DNA of 24,943 nucleotides from CAYHSY01 sp964359435 (GCA_964359435.1 CAYHSY010000005.1:1-24943), one strand, 5' to 3'; numbered from the stretch's first letter, positions 13,442-21,474 are shown. The notes: generated by a model from the letters alone, not told the origin. Numbers and translations: made by a program.

Positions 13442-14305
13442 ATGAAAAATTCAGGTGCCGTAAAAAAATGGCCAATCTGGCTCGCGCCGCTCTTGGCGAG
13501 TTTGATTTTCGGTTCACCGGCCGCCATGGCCAAAACCGCATCAGATGAAGTCAAAGCCAGCGTTGGCGCCTTTATCAGCGCCAAAGATAACGACACTCTG
13601 TCGCCCCAAAGCAAAGAGGTCAAAAAATTTGCCGCCGCCCGGGAAACACTGCGTAAAATTTTAGATTTAAGCATAGCGGAAGTGGAGCGGCTCAAAGAAA
13701 AGTTAGATAATCTAAAAATAGAGGAGCTAGTCGCCTCCGATTACTCCCTGGATGCAGCCGAAGTTTACGACATGCTCTCGCGCCTACTGGACTATTATCT
13801 GGTCTATTACGCCGACATGGAGAAACGCGTTGACGGCCTTAAAACCTATGAAGAAACCCGTGTCGCCGCCCGCGACCTCAAAGAATGGCGCGGAAAAACC
13901 TATCTTCCCGGAGTGGAACGCTTAGTCGCGATTGACTTGGTTTTACGCAACAAGAGCATCCTCCGCACTGCCGGCAGCCGGTTGGACAAAATTCTTAACG
14001 ATCTCCGCAAACTTAAAAACTCCAAACTCATCAGTCTTGAAACGCTGAATGAATTGGTTGCTAACGCCGGCAATAATCTTAAATCCGCCGCCGCCTTAGA
14101 TGAAGAAGCAACCAATGTCCTTATCAAACTCCTGAAAACCTCGTCCCTGAATTTGGAACCACAAGAACAAAAAGACGCGGCTTTCGAAGCGGTTTATCGC
14201 CGGATTGTGGACTTAACCGATCAATCGCTTATAAGAATCAAAAACGGCTATCGATATTTCTTCGAAATCAACATTAGAGTCAAAAAAATGGTGGGGGTGG
14301 AATAA
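13442..14305 (+). CDS. Secreted helical hypothetical protein of the sigma operon
   Basis: Function unknown. Of the 287 residues, a classic signal peptide comes first: basic start, hydrophobic WLAPLLASLIFG, and SPAAMA as the likely cleavage site near residue 30. The mature part is almost entirely predicted helix and coil, with repeated Lys/Glu/Leu-rich stretches (EVERLKEKLDNLKIEEL, RLDKILNDLRKLK) and no cysteine. The ATG at 13442 follows the previous stop by one base; the start at 13424 would overlap that gene and spoil the signal peptide. The operon ends in a strong bidirectional terminator. It may be the envelope component sensed or controlled by the sigma factor (inference). Confidence 0.8.
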   Translation: MKNSGAVKKWPIWLAPLLASLIFGSPAAMAKTASDEVKASVGAFISAKDNDTLSPQSKEVKKFAAARETLRKILDLSIAEVERLKEKLDNLKIEELVASDYSLDAAEVYDMLSRLLDYYLVYYADMEKRVDGLKTYEETRVAARDLKEWRGKTYLPGVERLVAIDLVLRNKSILRTAGSRLDKILNDLRKLKNSKLISLETLNELVANAGNNLKSAAALDEEATNVLIKLLKTSSLNLEPQEQKDAAFEAVYRRIVDLTDQSLIRIKNGYRYFFEINIRVKKMVGVE

Positions 14306-14337
14306 AAAAATAAGCCGAGTCATCGGCTTATTTTTTT
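14304..14337. terminator. Bidirectional intrinsic terminator
   Basis: The stem TAAGCCGA/TCGGCTTA (14311-14318 with 14323-14330) is flanked by A7 and T7, so it works for both the plus-strand sigma operon and the convergent minus-strand HU gene. Confidence 0.92.
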
Positions 14338-14345
14338 ATTATCTA

Positions 14346-14621
14346 CTATTTAACAGCTTCTTTTAGGAGCTTACCCGCCCTAAACTTCGCTTTCTTAGAA
14401 GCCGCAATCTGAATCTTCTCGCCTGTTTTTGGATTAACACCCATTCTGGCCTTCCTGTCCACCACCTTAAAAGTGCCGAAACCCGGAAAAGCCACTTCAC
14501 CTCCCTTGCTCATCTCTTTGACAATAATGTCCAAAAAGGCCTCCACCACCTCCACGCCTTTCTTTTTGCTCTCTAAGCCCACGGCCTGCGTCAATGCGTC
14601 CGCAAATTCATGCTTTTTCAT
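14346..14621 (-). CDS. hup: HU family DNA-binding protein
   Basis: A nucleoid protein that bends DNA as a dimer. The 91-residue length is standard. Helical N-terminal half (MKKHEFADALTQAVG), then FPGFGTFKVVDRKARMGVNPKTGEK, which contains the conserved GFG turn and the arm with its RxGxNPxTG signature, and a C-terminal helix (KFRAGKLLKEAVK). A promoter lies at 14711-14684 and the shared terminator follows the stop. No clear Shine-Dalgarno precedes the ATG. HU versus IHF cannot be decided rigorously; homodimeric HU is the likelier assignment. Confidence 0.95.
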   Translation of the reverse strand: MKKHEFADALTQAVGLESKKKGVEVVEAFLDIIVKEMSKGGEVAFPGFGTFKVVDRKARMGVNPKTGEKIQIAASKKAKFRAGKLLKEAVK

Positions 14622-14683
14622 ATTGCTATAAAGAATAATAAATGTTTAATCACCGACCTTTCATTGAGCTAACTTATGTTTTG

Positions 14684-14711
14684 AGTATAACAAATGCGAT
14701 AAAATCAACAA
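14684..14711 (-). promoter_or_regulatory. Promoter of the HU gene
   Basis: On the minus strand, TTGTTG (14711-14706), a 16-nt spacer and TATACT (14689-14684). The leader is about 56 nt. Confidence 0.6.
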
Positions 14712-14786
14712 GGGGCGGGCCGGAGATAAGTTCGGTGGTACTCTAATGAATCGCAGCAAAGAAATCGGCCGGAAATTAAGTTTTCA

Positions 14787-16310
14787 TCAACGGGCGTACT
14801 CGACGGCTCGGATTTCGCGTATAACATTGACTTTTATTTCTCCCGGATACTTCAACTCGTTCTGAATCTTGCCGGCAATTTCTTTGGCCAATGACAAAGC
14901 GCCGAAGTCATCTATTTTTTCCGGCACCACGAATACCCTGACTTCTCGCCCGGCAGAAAGGGCATACGCGGCCTTCACGCCCGGAAAAGCGTTGGCAATC
15001 TTTTCCAAATCACCCAACCGCTTGATATATTGCTCCACCGTATCGCGCCTGGCGCCCGGCCTCGCGGCTGAAAGCGCGTCTACTGCCGCGACGATAAACG
15101 ACTCTGTGGTCGAAAATGGATATTCCTCATGGTGGGCTTCCATAGCTTTCACCACTTCATCCGCAATGCCGTACTTCTGTAAAATCTTCCGGCCCAATTC
15201 CACATGCGTGCCCTCCACCTCATGGCTGATGGCCTTGCCAATGTCGTGCAGCAACGCTCCCCTTTTGGCTATTTCCACGTTTGCTCCCAGCTCGGCGGCA
15301 ATCATGCCAGCCATGTGAGCCATCTCTACGGAATGTTGCAGAACATTCTGCCCGTAGCTAGTACGGAAATGCAAACGACCCAAAAGCCGGATAATTTCTT
15401 TTGGGAAATCAACTACGCCCACATCGTAAGCCGCCTGTTCGCCAATCTCCATCATCCTCTTTTCTATCTCATTAGTGGCCTCCGTCACTTTTTCTTCAAT
15501 CTTTACCGGCTGGATACGCCCGTCCTTGATCAGCTTCTCCAGAGCCAATTTAGCAATCTCGCGCCTCAACGGATCAAAGGAGGAAATAATAATACTCTCC
15601 GGCGCCTCGTCAATGATAAATTCTACGCCGGTCAAACGCTCCAAGGCCCGGATATTCCGCCCTTCCCGGCCGATAATTTTGCCCTTGATCTCTTCATTGG
15701 GCAAATTCAAAACACTCGTTGTGACATCGGCCACATTGGAACGGGCGTAGCGCTGCATGGCGGTTGTGATGATTTCCAAACTCTTTTTTTCAATTTCTTC
15801 TTTGCGGTCTTGTTCAATCTTCTGGATGGAGTAGACAATGTCTTTCGCGTAGTCCTCCTCTATTCTTTTGAATAAAGATTTTTTGGCATCCTCAACGGAA
15901 AGCCCGGCTATGCGCTCCAACTCTCCGGTCAAACCCTTCTGCTTTTCCGCCAAAAGGCCCCTGGTTTCTTCCAAGCGCGCCGTCTCTTCCGTGATTTTTG
16001 ACTCTTTATGGGACAGTTCTTTGACCTGCCGCTCAATCAATTCTTCCCTCTTCAACAAACGCTCTTCGGTTTTTTCCACTTGATTCTTTAGCTCGCGCTC
16101 CTGCACCCTGGCTTCTTCCAACATCGCGGCCACCTTGTCTTTTGCCTCAACAATAAGTTCACGGGCTTGGAGTTTAGCCGACTCATATTCCGACTTGGCT
16201 TTTTCTTCTATCTGCTTAGCCGCCTTAGCCGCTAAAACCTGCCGGCTCACATAACCCGCCGCGATCCCCAGCGCCAACGCCACAATGCCCAAAATTACGG
16301 TTTCTGACAT
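14787..16310 (-). CDS. rny: Ribonuclease Y
   Basis: A membrane-anchored endoribonuclease that starts mRNA decay. The 507 residues match the family. An N-terminal membrane helix (SETVILGIVALALGIAAGYV) is followed by a long charged coiled coil to about residue 185, a KH domain with GREG in the GxxG loop (IKGKIIGREGRNIRALE), and an HD domain whose metal motif is LLHDIGK near residue 365, with a second histidine pair in EAHHEEYP. The ATG at 16310 is preferred over 16355 because it puts the membrane helix at the very N-terminus and has GGAAAA upstream. With the RNase J gene at 21601 the cell has the RNase Y/J type of RNA turnover. Confidence 0.95.
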   Translation of the reverse strand: MSETVILGIVALALGIAAGYVSRQVLAAKAAKQIEEKAKSEYESAKLQARELIVEAKDKVAAMLEEARVQERELKNQVEKTEERLLKREELIERQVKELSHKESKITEETARLEETRGLLAEKQKGLTGELERIAGLSVEDAKKSLFKRIEEDYAKDIVYSIQKIEQDRKEEIEKKSLEIITTAMQRYARSNVADVTTSVLNLPNEEIKGKIIGREGRNIRALERLTGVEFIIDEAPESIIISSFDPLRREIAKLALEKLIKDGRIQPVKIEEKVTEATNEIEKRMMEIGEQAAYDVGVVDFPKEIIRLLGRLHFRTSYGQNVLQHSVEMAHMAGMIAAELGANVEIAKRGALLHDIGKAISHEVEGTHVELGRKILQKYGIADEVVKAMEAHHEEYPFSTTESFIVAAVDALSAARPGARRDTVEQYIKRLGDLEKIANAFPGVKAAYALSAGREVRVFVVPEKIDDFGALSLAKEIAGKIQNELKYPGEIKVNVIREIRAVEYAR

Positions 16311-16552
16311 ATTTTTCCGTGCTTGCCAAATTCTCCGCGCCATAATGCGGCGCAAAACCGCTAAACACGGATTGATTGGAAGCGAAATAATTAATGGCTA
16401 AAATCAACATAAGGACTTTTATTTTATACAATCGCTTACTTATTTATATAACCTTACCAAAAGTCAGGAAGTTTGTCTAATTTCATCGCCGCCGTTGATT
16501 AAATAAAAACACGGCGTATTATCAAAGTAGTTCCAATAGTAAGGAGATAATC
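16311..16552. other. Intergenic region between divergent rny and M50 genes
   Basis: AT-rich, with no ORF or RNA gene recognised. It holds the promoter of the M50 gene at its right end. A TATAAA at about 16430-16425 on the minus strand may serve rny. Confidence 0.5.
16495..16522 (+). promoter_or_regulatory. Promoter of the M50-like gene
   Basis: TTGATT (16495-16500), a 16-nt spacer and TATTAT (16517-16522), followed by a Shine-Dalgarno AAGGAG (16541-16546) 6 nt before the ATG. Confidence 0.65.
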
Positions 16553-17026
16553 ATGGGCCTTCCATTCTGGATTATATTCCTCGTCACGGCCCTATTCTAC
16601 GCGCATACCGCCATCCACGAATTGGGCCATGCTCTTACCGCCCGGTTCTATGGCTACCGCACAACCCATTTTGAAATCGGCCTCAAACGGCTCTCTTTCT
16701 CCTGGGTGACGCGCGGTGTCCGATTCCGGTTGGGCTTCCCGCCCTTCTACGGATACCATCAATACGAACGTCCGACCGCCAGCCGGCCGGAACGGCAGCG
16801 GCTCGCCGAAGAAATCAAAATCATTCTGGCAGGACCGCTTCTTTCCACCGCCACACTGATCATTATCTGGGTCTTGCTCTTCTCATCCGGACATTTTACC
16901 AATTTCATGTATTTCGCCGCGGCCCCGATCGTGCTTGAAACCCTAAATCTTCTACCCTGCAGTCCGGATGGCCGGCGCATCCGATTCCGCCTCCGTGCTT
17001 ATAGCCATTTAACCCGCGGTTCCTGA
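16553..17026 (+). CDS. Small M50 (site-2 protease-like) membrane metalloprotease
   Basis: Likely an intramembrane zinc protease of the M50 family, but very short at 157 residues. The metal-binding HELGH sits at residues 22-26 inside a hydrophobic first helix. A middle hydrophobic segment follows the conserved-type glycine-proline of LAGPLLST, and LNLLPCSPDGRRI near residue 138 corresponds to the family's NLLPxxxxDG motif that supplies the third metal ligand. There is no PDZ or cystathionine-beta-synthase domain and no room for the usual C-terminal helices. Its promoter, perfect Shine-Dalgarno and terminator make it a separate unit. Substrate unknown. Confidence 0.75.
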   Translation: MGLPFWIIFLVTALFYAHTAIHELGHALTARFYGYRTTHFEIGLKRLSFSWVTRGVRFRLGFPPFYGYHQYERPTASRPERQRLAEEIKIILAGPLLSTATLIIIWVLLFSSGHFTNFMYFAAAPIVLETLNLLPCSPDGRRIRFRLRAYSHLTRGS

Positions 17027-17043
17027 ATCGCGGATTTTATTTT
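17014..17043 (+). terminator. Terminator overlapping the M50 stop codon
   Basis: The stem CCGCGGTTC/GAATCGCGG (17014-17022 with 17025-17033, one G-U pair) is followed by ATTTTATTTT. It overlaps the stop codon and separates this gene from gpmI. Confidence 0.65.
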
Positions 17044-17056
17044 AGAATTAAAGTAA

Positions 17057-18610
17057 ATGAAAAAAACCGTCGTCCTTTTAATTCTGGATGGCTTTGGCCT
17101 CGGACGGAAAGACGTTTCCAACCCCATACATGTCGCCGGTACTCCGACGCTGGATTTTCTCAAAAAGAATTACCGCTATGGCGCGCTGGAGGCCTCGGGT
17201 ATCGCGGTTGGCCTGCCCTGGAACGAGGAAGGCAACTCCGAAGTCGGCCATATCACCCTCGGTGCCGGCAAGGTTATTTATCAACATTATCCGCGCATCT
17301 CCATTACCATCCAGAACGGCTCCTTTTTTGATAACGCGGTTTTGAAAAAAACTATTGCCCGCACAAAAACAAAAGGCGGCGCCGTTCATCTGATTGGCGC
17401 CCTGACTTCCGGCCACGTCCACGCGGCTCAAGACCACCTGGAAGCGCTCGTAAAATTTACGAAAAATGAAGGTGTCTCAAAACTTTTTCTGCACCTCATC
17501 ACGGACGGCCGGGATTCCCCGCCCCAATCCGGCGCCGAACTGCTGCGGCAGACCGAAACCCTGTTAATGGAAACCGGACTCGGCTCAATCGCAACCGTCG
17601 GCGGCCGCTATTACGGCATGGACCGGGATGAACATTATGACCGCACCGCCAAATTCTATAACGCCATCTTCGGCAAAGGCAAAATCGCGCCGGACGGGAT
17701 CTCGTGGCTCAAAAAAAATTACACTGACGGCCTGAACGACGAATACGCGGAACCGGCGCAGACAGACACCGATGGCGCGCCCAAAGATGGCGATGCCTTA
17801 ATCTTCTTCAATTTCCGGGAAGACGGCATCAAACAACTGGCCGAATGTTTCGCCGCGCCGGATTTTTCCGCTTTTGAAAAAGTCGCCTTGAAAGATATGG
17901 CCATCGCGTTCTTTACCAACTACTCTTCCAGATTAGCAATTCCCGTCGCCTTCCCCTCCGACACGGTTAAAAATCCGCTCGGAGCAATTCTCGCGGCCAA
18001 TGATAAAACCCAGCTCCGCGTGGCGGAAACGGAAAAATACGCCCACGTAACTTATTTTTTCAACGGCCTGCGGGAAGAGCATTTCACCAATGAATACCGC
18101 GTCCTTATACCTTCGGAAAACATTGCCCGCCATGATGAGCACCCGGAAATGCGGGCCGGAGAAATCACCGCGCGAATAGTTGCCTCTCTCGGCGAAGGAG
18201 GCGTCGACTTCATTTTGGCTAATCTCGCGAATCCCGATATCATCGCCCACACCGGCAACTTTGAAGCCGGGATAAAAGCCGCGCAGATCATTGACGAAGA
18301 GATTAAACGCATCTATGACGCCTGCCTCGCCGCAGAAGCCTACCTTATCATCACCTCAGACCACGGCAACTTGGAACAAATGCGCGACCCTCTGACCGGT
18401 GAAATTGAAACCAAGCACAACAAAAACCCCGTGCCAATTTATCTCATCAACCAAAACTTCGTCAACCCCAAAAATCAAAGCGTAGTTGAAAAAGCGGAAA
18501 CCGAAGTGGCCGGCATTCTTTCCGACGTCGCTCCCACCGTTTTAGAATTGCTGGGTTTACCCATACCGCCAGAAATGACTGGCATTTCGCTATTGAATAT
18601 CTTAAAATAA
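17057..18610 (+). CDS. gpmI: 2,3-bisphosphoglycerate-independent phosphoglycerate mutase
   Basis: A cytoplasmic glycolytic enzyme that interconverts 3- and 2-phosphoglycerate using two Mn ions and a phosphoserine. The 517 residues match the usual length. LILDGFG at the N-terminus carries the first metal Asp; NEEGNSEVGH holds the catalytic serine (residue 61). Substrate-site motifs are GHVHAAQDH, HLITDGRDSPP and GRYYGMDRDE. Later metal ligands lie in LANPDIIAHTG and ITSDHGNLEQM. It starts 30 nt after the M50 gene, past a terminator; a TAGAAT at 17043-17048 may start a short or leaderless mRNA. Genes for a holin-like protein and SecG follow closely. Confidence 0.95.
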   Translation: MKKTVVLLILDGFGLGRKDVSNPIHVAGTPTLDFLKKNYRYGALEASGIAVGLPWNEEGNSEVGHITLGAGKVIYQHYPRISITIQNGSFFDNAVLKKTIARTKTKGGAVHLIGALTSGHVHAAQDHLEALVKFTKNEGVSKLFLHLITDGRDSPPQSGAELLRQTETLLMETGLGSIATVGGRYYGMDRDEHYDRTAKFYNAIFGKGKIAPDGISWLKKNYTDGLNDEYAEPAQTDTDGAPKDGDALIFFNFREDGIKQLAECFAAPDFSAFEKVALKDMAIAFFTNYSSRLAIPVAFPSDTVKNPLGAILAANDKTQLRVAETEKYAHVTYFFNGLREEHFTNEYRVLIPSENIARHDEHPEMRAGEITARIVASLGEGGVDFILANLANPDIIAHTGNFEAGIKAAQIIDEEIKRIYDACLAAEAYLIITSDHGNLEQMRDPLTGEIETKHNKNPVPIYLINQNFVNPKNQSVVEKAETEVAGILSDVAPTVLELLGLPIPPEMTGISLLNILK

Positions 18611-18614
18611 AATC

Positions 18615-19013
18615 ATGAAATTACTCCTCCGCCTCGCCTCCTATCTCGTCGGCAACGCCCTGGGACTGCTATTAGCCGCGCGCCTTTTACCTGATTTCCA
18701 AATCAGTCTGATCTGGCAAGAATTTAGCACCGTCATCCTGTTCCTCACTGCCGGCAATATCTTCTTAAGGCCCATCCTTAAACTTATTTTTACACCGCTT
18801 ATTTTATTGACCCTGGGGCTCTTTACCATTATTATCAATGCCGGAATCCTCTACCTTATTGACTTTAGCTCCATTTACATTACAATTAAGGGACTGCCGA
18901 CGCTCCTCTACGGCACGCTGATTATCAGCGTCGCGAATCTTCTGGTGCATTGGAGCGTCAAATTATTCATCCGCGAAACAGAGCAATTATCTAATAACGA
19001 AATACAATCATGA
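18615..19013 (+). CDS. Four-helix membrane protein (phage holin 4 superfamily-like)
   Basis: 132 residues with four hydrophobic stretches (about 8-25, 34-52, 58-80 and 93-115) and short loops. It resembles the widespread bacterial family annotated as phage holin 4_2 / YvlD-like, for which the name does not imply phage origin. LLRLASYLVGNALGLLLAARLLPDF at the start is typical. The gene begins 4 nt after gpmI and overlaps secG by four bases (ATGA), so the three are translationally linked. Cellular role unknown. Confidence 0.78.
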   Translation: MKLLLRLASYLVGNALGLLLAARLLPDFQISLIWQEFSTVILFLTAGNIFLRPILKLIFTPLILLTLGLFTIIINAGILYLIDFSSIYITIKGLPTLLYGTLIISVANLLVHWSVKLFIRETEQLSNNEIQS

Positions 19014-19234
19014 CTCTGATTATCAGCGTCGCGCAAATCATCGTTTCCGTTCTAGTCATCGCCCTGATTTTGATTCAAGATCGTTCGGCGGATATGGGTG
19101 GCGGTATTTTTGGCGGCTCCGAGAGCGGCGGTTTTTATCAAGCGCGCCGCGGCTTTGAAAAAATCATTTTCATAACCACCGTAATCTTGGTAGTGCTTTT
19201 CGGCATCTTGGCCTTAGCTCATTTCTTGGTCTAA
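19010..19234 (+). CDS. secG: SecG, protein-export membrane subunit
   Basis: Small SecYEG subunit that aids protein translocation. Of the 74 residues, there are two membrane helices (about 5-22 and 50-70), and the cytoplasmic loop carries the SecG-type sequence LIQDRSADMGGGIFGGSESGGF. The start overlaps the holin-like gene's stop (ATGA). Length and motif are typical of the family. Confidence 0.93.
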   Translation: MTLIISVAQIIVSVLVIALILIQDRSADMGGGIFGGSESGGFYQARRGFEKIIFITTVILVVLFGILALAHFLV

Positions 19235-19287
19235 ACGCCGTATCCTGACGCGCCGGCCGATCCCGGCTGATGATGTATAATTAAAAC

Positions 19288-20946
19288 ATGCCTGCTAAAC
19301 TCCGCAAATTGCTGGAGAACCTTACCCCTAGAGAAAAATGGGCGCTTCGTGGCGGCGTGGCCGTTTTTTTGCTGGCCAGCGCCGTTCTTGGAGCCCGCTT
19401 CTATTTTAACGCGACAAAAACGGTCCCCGCTTCCGGAGGCGAACATGTTGAAGGCATTATCGGCCAGCCGACTCTGATCAACCCTGTATTGGTCAGCGGT
19501 AATGAAGCGGACAGGGATCTCACGACCTTATTATTCGCCGACACTCTTACCTTGGCCGACGAATATAAAAAATCCGACGATCTGCGTTCTTGGACGATTA
19601 TTTTGAAAAAAGACCTTCGCTGGAGCGATGGGGAACCTCTGACTTCCGATGACCTGCTTTTCACGCTTGAAATCATTCAAGACGCCGCCAGCCGCTCGCT
19701 CCTCTTCCCCACTTGGCAAGGCGTGGTGGCTGAAAGGTTAAGCGAACGGGAAATACGCTTCACCACCAAAACGCCGTACGCTTTTCTGGCCGATAATCTG
19801 CGCGAACTCCGGCCCATCCCGCAGCATATTTTTGGCAATATCCCCGCCAATAATCTGCGTCTCTCCGCCTATAATCTTGAACCGATCGGCAGCGGACCGT
19901 ACAGCTTCTCCAAATATGAAAAACGTCGCGATGGTTTCATCACGGATTATGAATTGGTCGCCAATCCCCATTACGCGGGGGATAAACCATTCATTGAAAA
20001 ATTACGGATTAAATTTTTCTCCGCTTCCGCGGAACTTATAAACTCATTTAACGCGCTTCTCTTAACCGGCTTTGGCGGACTGGATTACAACGACATAAAA
20101 AACATCAATGTCGGCCATGATTTATTAACACTGGCGATTCCGCGCTATTATGCCATATTTCTAAACCAAAGCACTCATCCGGCCCTCAAAGAACGGGCGG
20201 TAAGAACGGCGCTGGCCTTGGCTACCGACCGTCCCGGAATTGTGGAAGCTGTACTGCCCGGCCAAGCATCGCCGGTTTATGGCCCGGTTTTGCCCGGCAT
20301 CGAGGGTTACAATGAAGCGCTCTACCAAGATGAAACGTTTTCCCCGGAGGAGGCCCAAAAAATACTGGATGAGGCCAAATGGCTGTTAAGCGATGACGGC
20401 GTCAGAGAAAAACTAATCAATCGCAATAAAGTACGGCTGGAATTTGAATTGGCTGTTCCCCAAATACCCTTCCTGATGCAAGCCGCGGCGGCCGTCAAAG
20501 AAGCATGGGCCAGGATCGGGGTAAAGCTGATTATTATACCCGGCAACATCTCGGATCTCAATAAATCCGTCATTGAAACCCGCAACTATCACGCGATCAT
20601 TTTCGGCAACGTCCTCAAAAATAATCCGGATATTTTCGCCTTCTGGCATTCCACGGAACGCTTCTTCCCCGGCCTGAATCTGGCTGTTTATGAAAACAAG
20701 AAAGCGGACGCCTTAATGGAATCAATCCGTAAAGATCCCGACCCAAAAAACCGCGTCGCCAATCTGGAAAAATTACAAACGCTCTTTCTGGAAGATCGGC
20801 CGGCTATCTTCCTGTTTTCACCCAATTATCTATACGTAAAATCCAAGCAATTACAGGCCAATTTGCCGGAATCGCCGGTCACGCCGGCCAGCCGTTTTAA
20901 CGACGTTTCCGGTTGGTATTTACGCACCAAGCGCGTTTTCAAATAG
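19288..20946 (+). CDS. Family 5 extracellular solute-binding protein (peptide ABC type)
   Basis: 552 residues. An N-terminal membrane helix follows a basic stretch (REKWALRGGVAVFLLASAVLGARFYF), with no lipobox cysteine, so it is anchored by an uncleaved helix. The body matches SBP_bac_5: VEGIIGQPTLINPV, LKKDLRWSDGEPLTSDDLLFTLE, GSGPYSFSKYEKR and LNQSTHPALKERAVRTALALATDR are typical dipeptide/oligopeptide-binding motifs. It probably captures peptides outside the membrane; no permease or ATPase is adjacent. TATAAT at 19276-19281 puts the mRNA start at the ATG itself, and no Shine-Dalgarno is seen. Confidence 0.87.
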   Translation: MPAKLRKLLENLTPREKWALRGGVAVFLLASAVLGARFYFNATKTVPASGGEHVEGIIGQPTLINPVLVSGNEADRDLTTLLFADTLTLADEYKKSDDLRSWTIILKKDLRWSDGEPLTSDDLLFTLEIIQDAASRSLLFPTWQGVVAERLSEREIRFTTKTPYAFLADNLRELRPIPQHIFGNIPANNLRLSAYNLEPIGSGPYSFSKYEKRRDGFITDYELVANPHYAGDKPFIEKLRIKFFSASAELINSFNALLLTGFGGLDYNDIKNINVGHDLLTLAIPRYYAIFLNQSTHPALKERAVRTALALATDRPGIVEAVLPGQASPVYGPVLPGIEGYNEALYQDETFSPEEAQKILDEAKWLLSDDGVREKLINRNKVRLEFELAVPQIPFLMQAAAAVKEAWARIGVKLIIIPGNISDLNKSVIETRNYHAIIFGNVLKNNPDIFAFWHSTERFFPGLNLAVYENKKADALMESIRKDPDPKNRVANLEKLQTLFLEDRPAIFLFSPNYLYVKSKQLQANLPESPVTPASRFNDVSGWYLRTKRVFK

Positions 20947-20953
20947 GGGGGTA

Positions 20954-20982
20954 TTGCTTTTTTAATCCGTATCTGCTATAAT
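20954..20982 (+). promoter_or_regulatory. Promoter upstream of the tRNA-Leu locus
   Basis: TTGCTT (20954-20959), a 17-nt spacer and TATAAT (20977-20982) with an extended -10 (TGC). It points to the damaged tRNA-Leu, the GIY-YIG gene and tRNA-Leu(CAG). Confidence 0.65.
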
Positions 20983-21035
20983 GTAATTACTGGTTAATTT
21001 CTCCTCGCGGTAATCAATTAACTCATTTTGCTCTT

Positions 21036-21154
21036 CCTTTAGAAGTCAGACAAATTTCAAAGCCAATTTATAGGTTAAAATTCTTGTTTTTGTTATTGTT
21101 TTGCGATTAAAAGCGACATGCATGCAAGTAAAAAATTGGTCTGACTTCTAAGGG
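21036..21154. mobile_element. 119-bp element with 22-bp terminal inverted repeats (MITE-like)
   Basis: The ends 21036-21057 and 21133-21154 are complementary at 20 of 22 positions, including a perfect TTAGAAGTCAGAC/GTCTGACTTCTAA core. The interior is AT-rich and non-coding and contains CATGCATG. It lies between the promoter and the broken tRNA. No clear target duplication was identified. It could be a miniature transposable element or a REP-like fold. Confidence 0.6.
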
Positions 21155-21167
21155 TAAATCAATAAAA

Positions 21168-21223
21168 GCCGAGGTGGCGAAATGGCAGACCTGCCTGCCG
21201 GCAGGCAGGCGCGCTAGCTTAAG
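21168..21223 (+). pseudogene. 5' half of tRNA-Leu (TAA), broken
   Basis: GCCGAGGTGGCGAAATGGCAGA matches the start of tRNA-Leu and is nearly identical to the intact tRNA-Leu at 21475. A 20-nt perfect palindrome (21190-21209) follows, and then CGCGCTAGCTTAAG, i.e. the anticodon arm with TAA. The sequence stops matching at the anticodon loop. No 3' half (GCTAG, variable arm, T-arm, acceptor) is found before the next tRNA. A GIY-YIG gene begins 9 nt later. Confidence 0.8.
21190..21209. repeat. 20-bp perfect palindrome inserted in the tRNA-Leu remnant
   Basis: CCTGCCTGCC joined to its reverse complement. Removing exactly these 20 bases restores the GGCAGACGCGC junction seen in the intact tRNA-Leu at 21475. 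Confidence 0.85.
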
Positions 21224-21231
21224 TTAATATT

Positions 21232-21468
21232 ATGTATTTCGTATATGCCATTAAGAGTCAAATTAAAAAATATATTTATGTTGGATTAACAAATAATTAT
21301 AAGCGCAGGATAAATCAACACCAGCAAGGGAAAGAAAAAACAACGAGGGCCTACAGACCATTTACAACGATCCTGATTGAAAAATACCAAACGAGGGCAG
21401 AATCGAGAAAACGAGAAAAATATCTAAAATCGGGTATTGGTCAAGAATTTCTTAAAAACTGTATATAA
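21232..21468 (+). CDS. GIY-YIG nuclease, UPF0213/URI type
   Basis: A stand-alone GIY-YIG endonuclease domain of 78 residues, the usual length for this group. The two Tyr strands are YFVYAIKS and YIYVGLT, the catalytic Arg lies in NYKRRINQH, and the metal-binding Glu is in RAESRKREKYLKSG. The gene sits directly after the 5' half of a tRNA-Leu(TAA) and 6 nt before an intact tRNA-Leu(CAG). That placement suggests it inserted into the tRNA anticodon region, the site where tRNA-Leu group I introns occur, as a homing-type element. No group I intron core is visible around it. No Shine-Dalgarno is seen. Confidence 0.88.
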   Translation: MYFVYAIKSQIKKYIYVGLTNNYKRRINQHQQGKEKTTRAYRPFTTILIEKYQTRAESRKREKYLKSGIGQEFLKNCI

Positions 21469-21474
21469 TAAAAT

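Noticed and set aside
21168..21474. A complete group I intron with a GIY-YIG homing gene inside tRNA-Leu
   Set aside because: No P3-P7 core and no tRNA 3' exon can be found between the half tRNA and the next tRNA.
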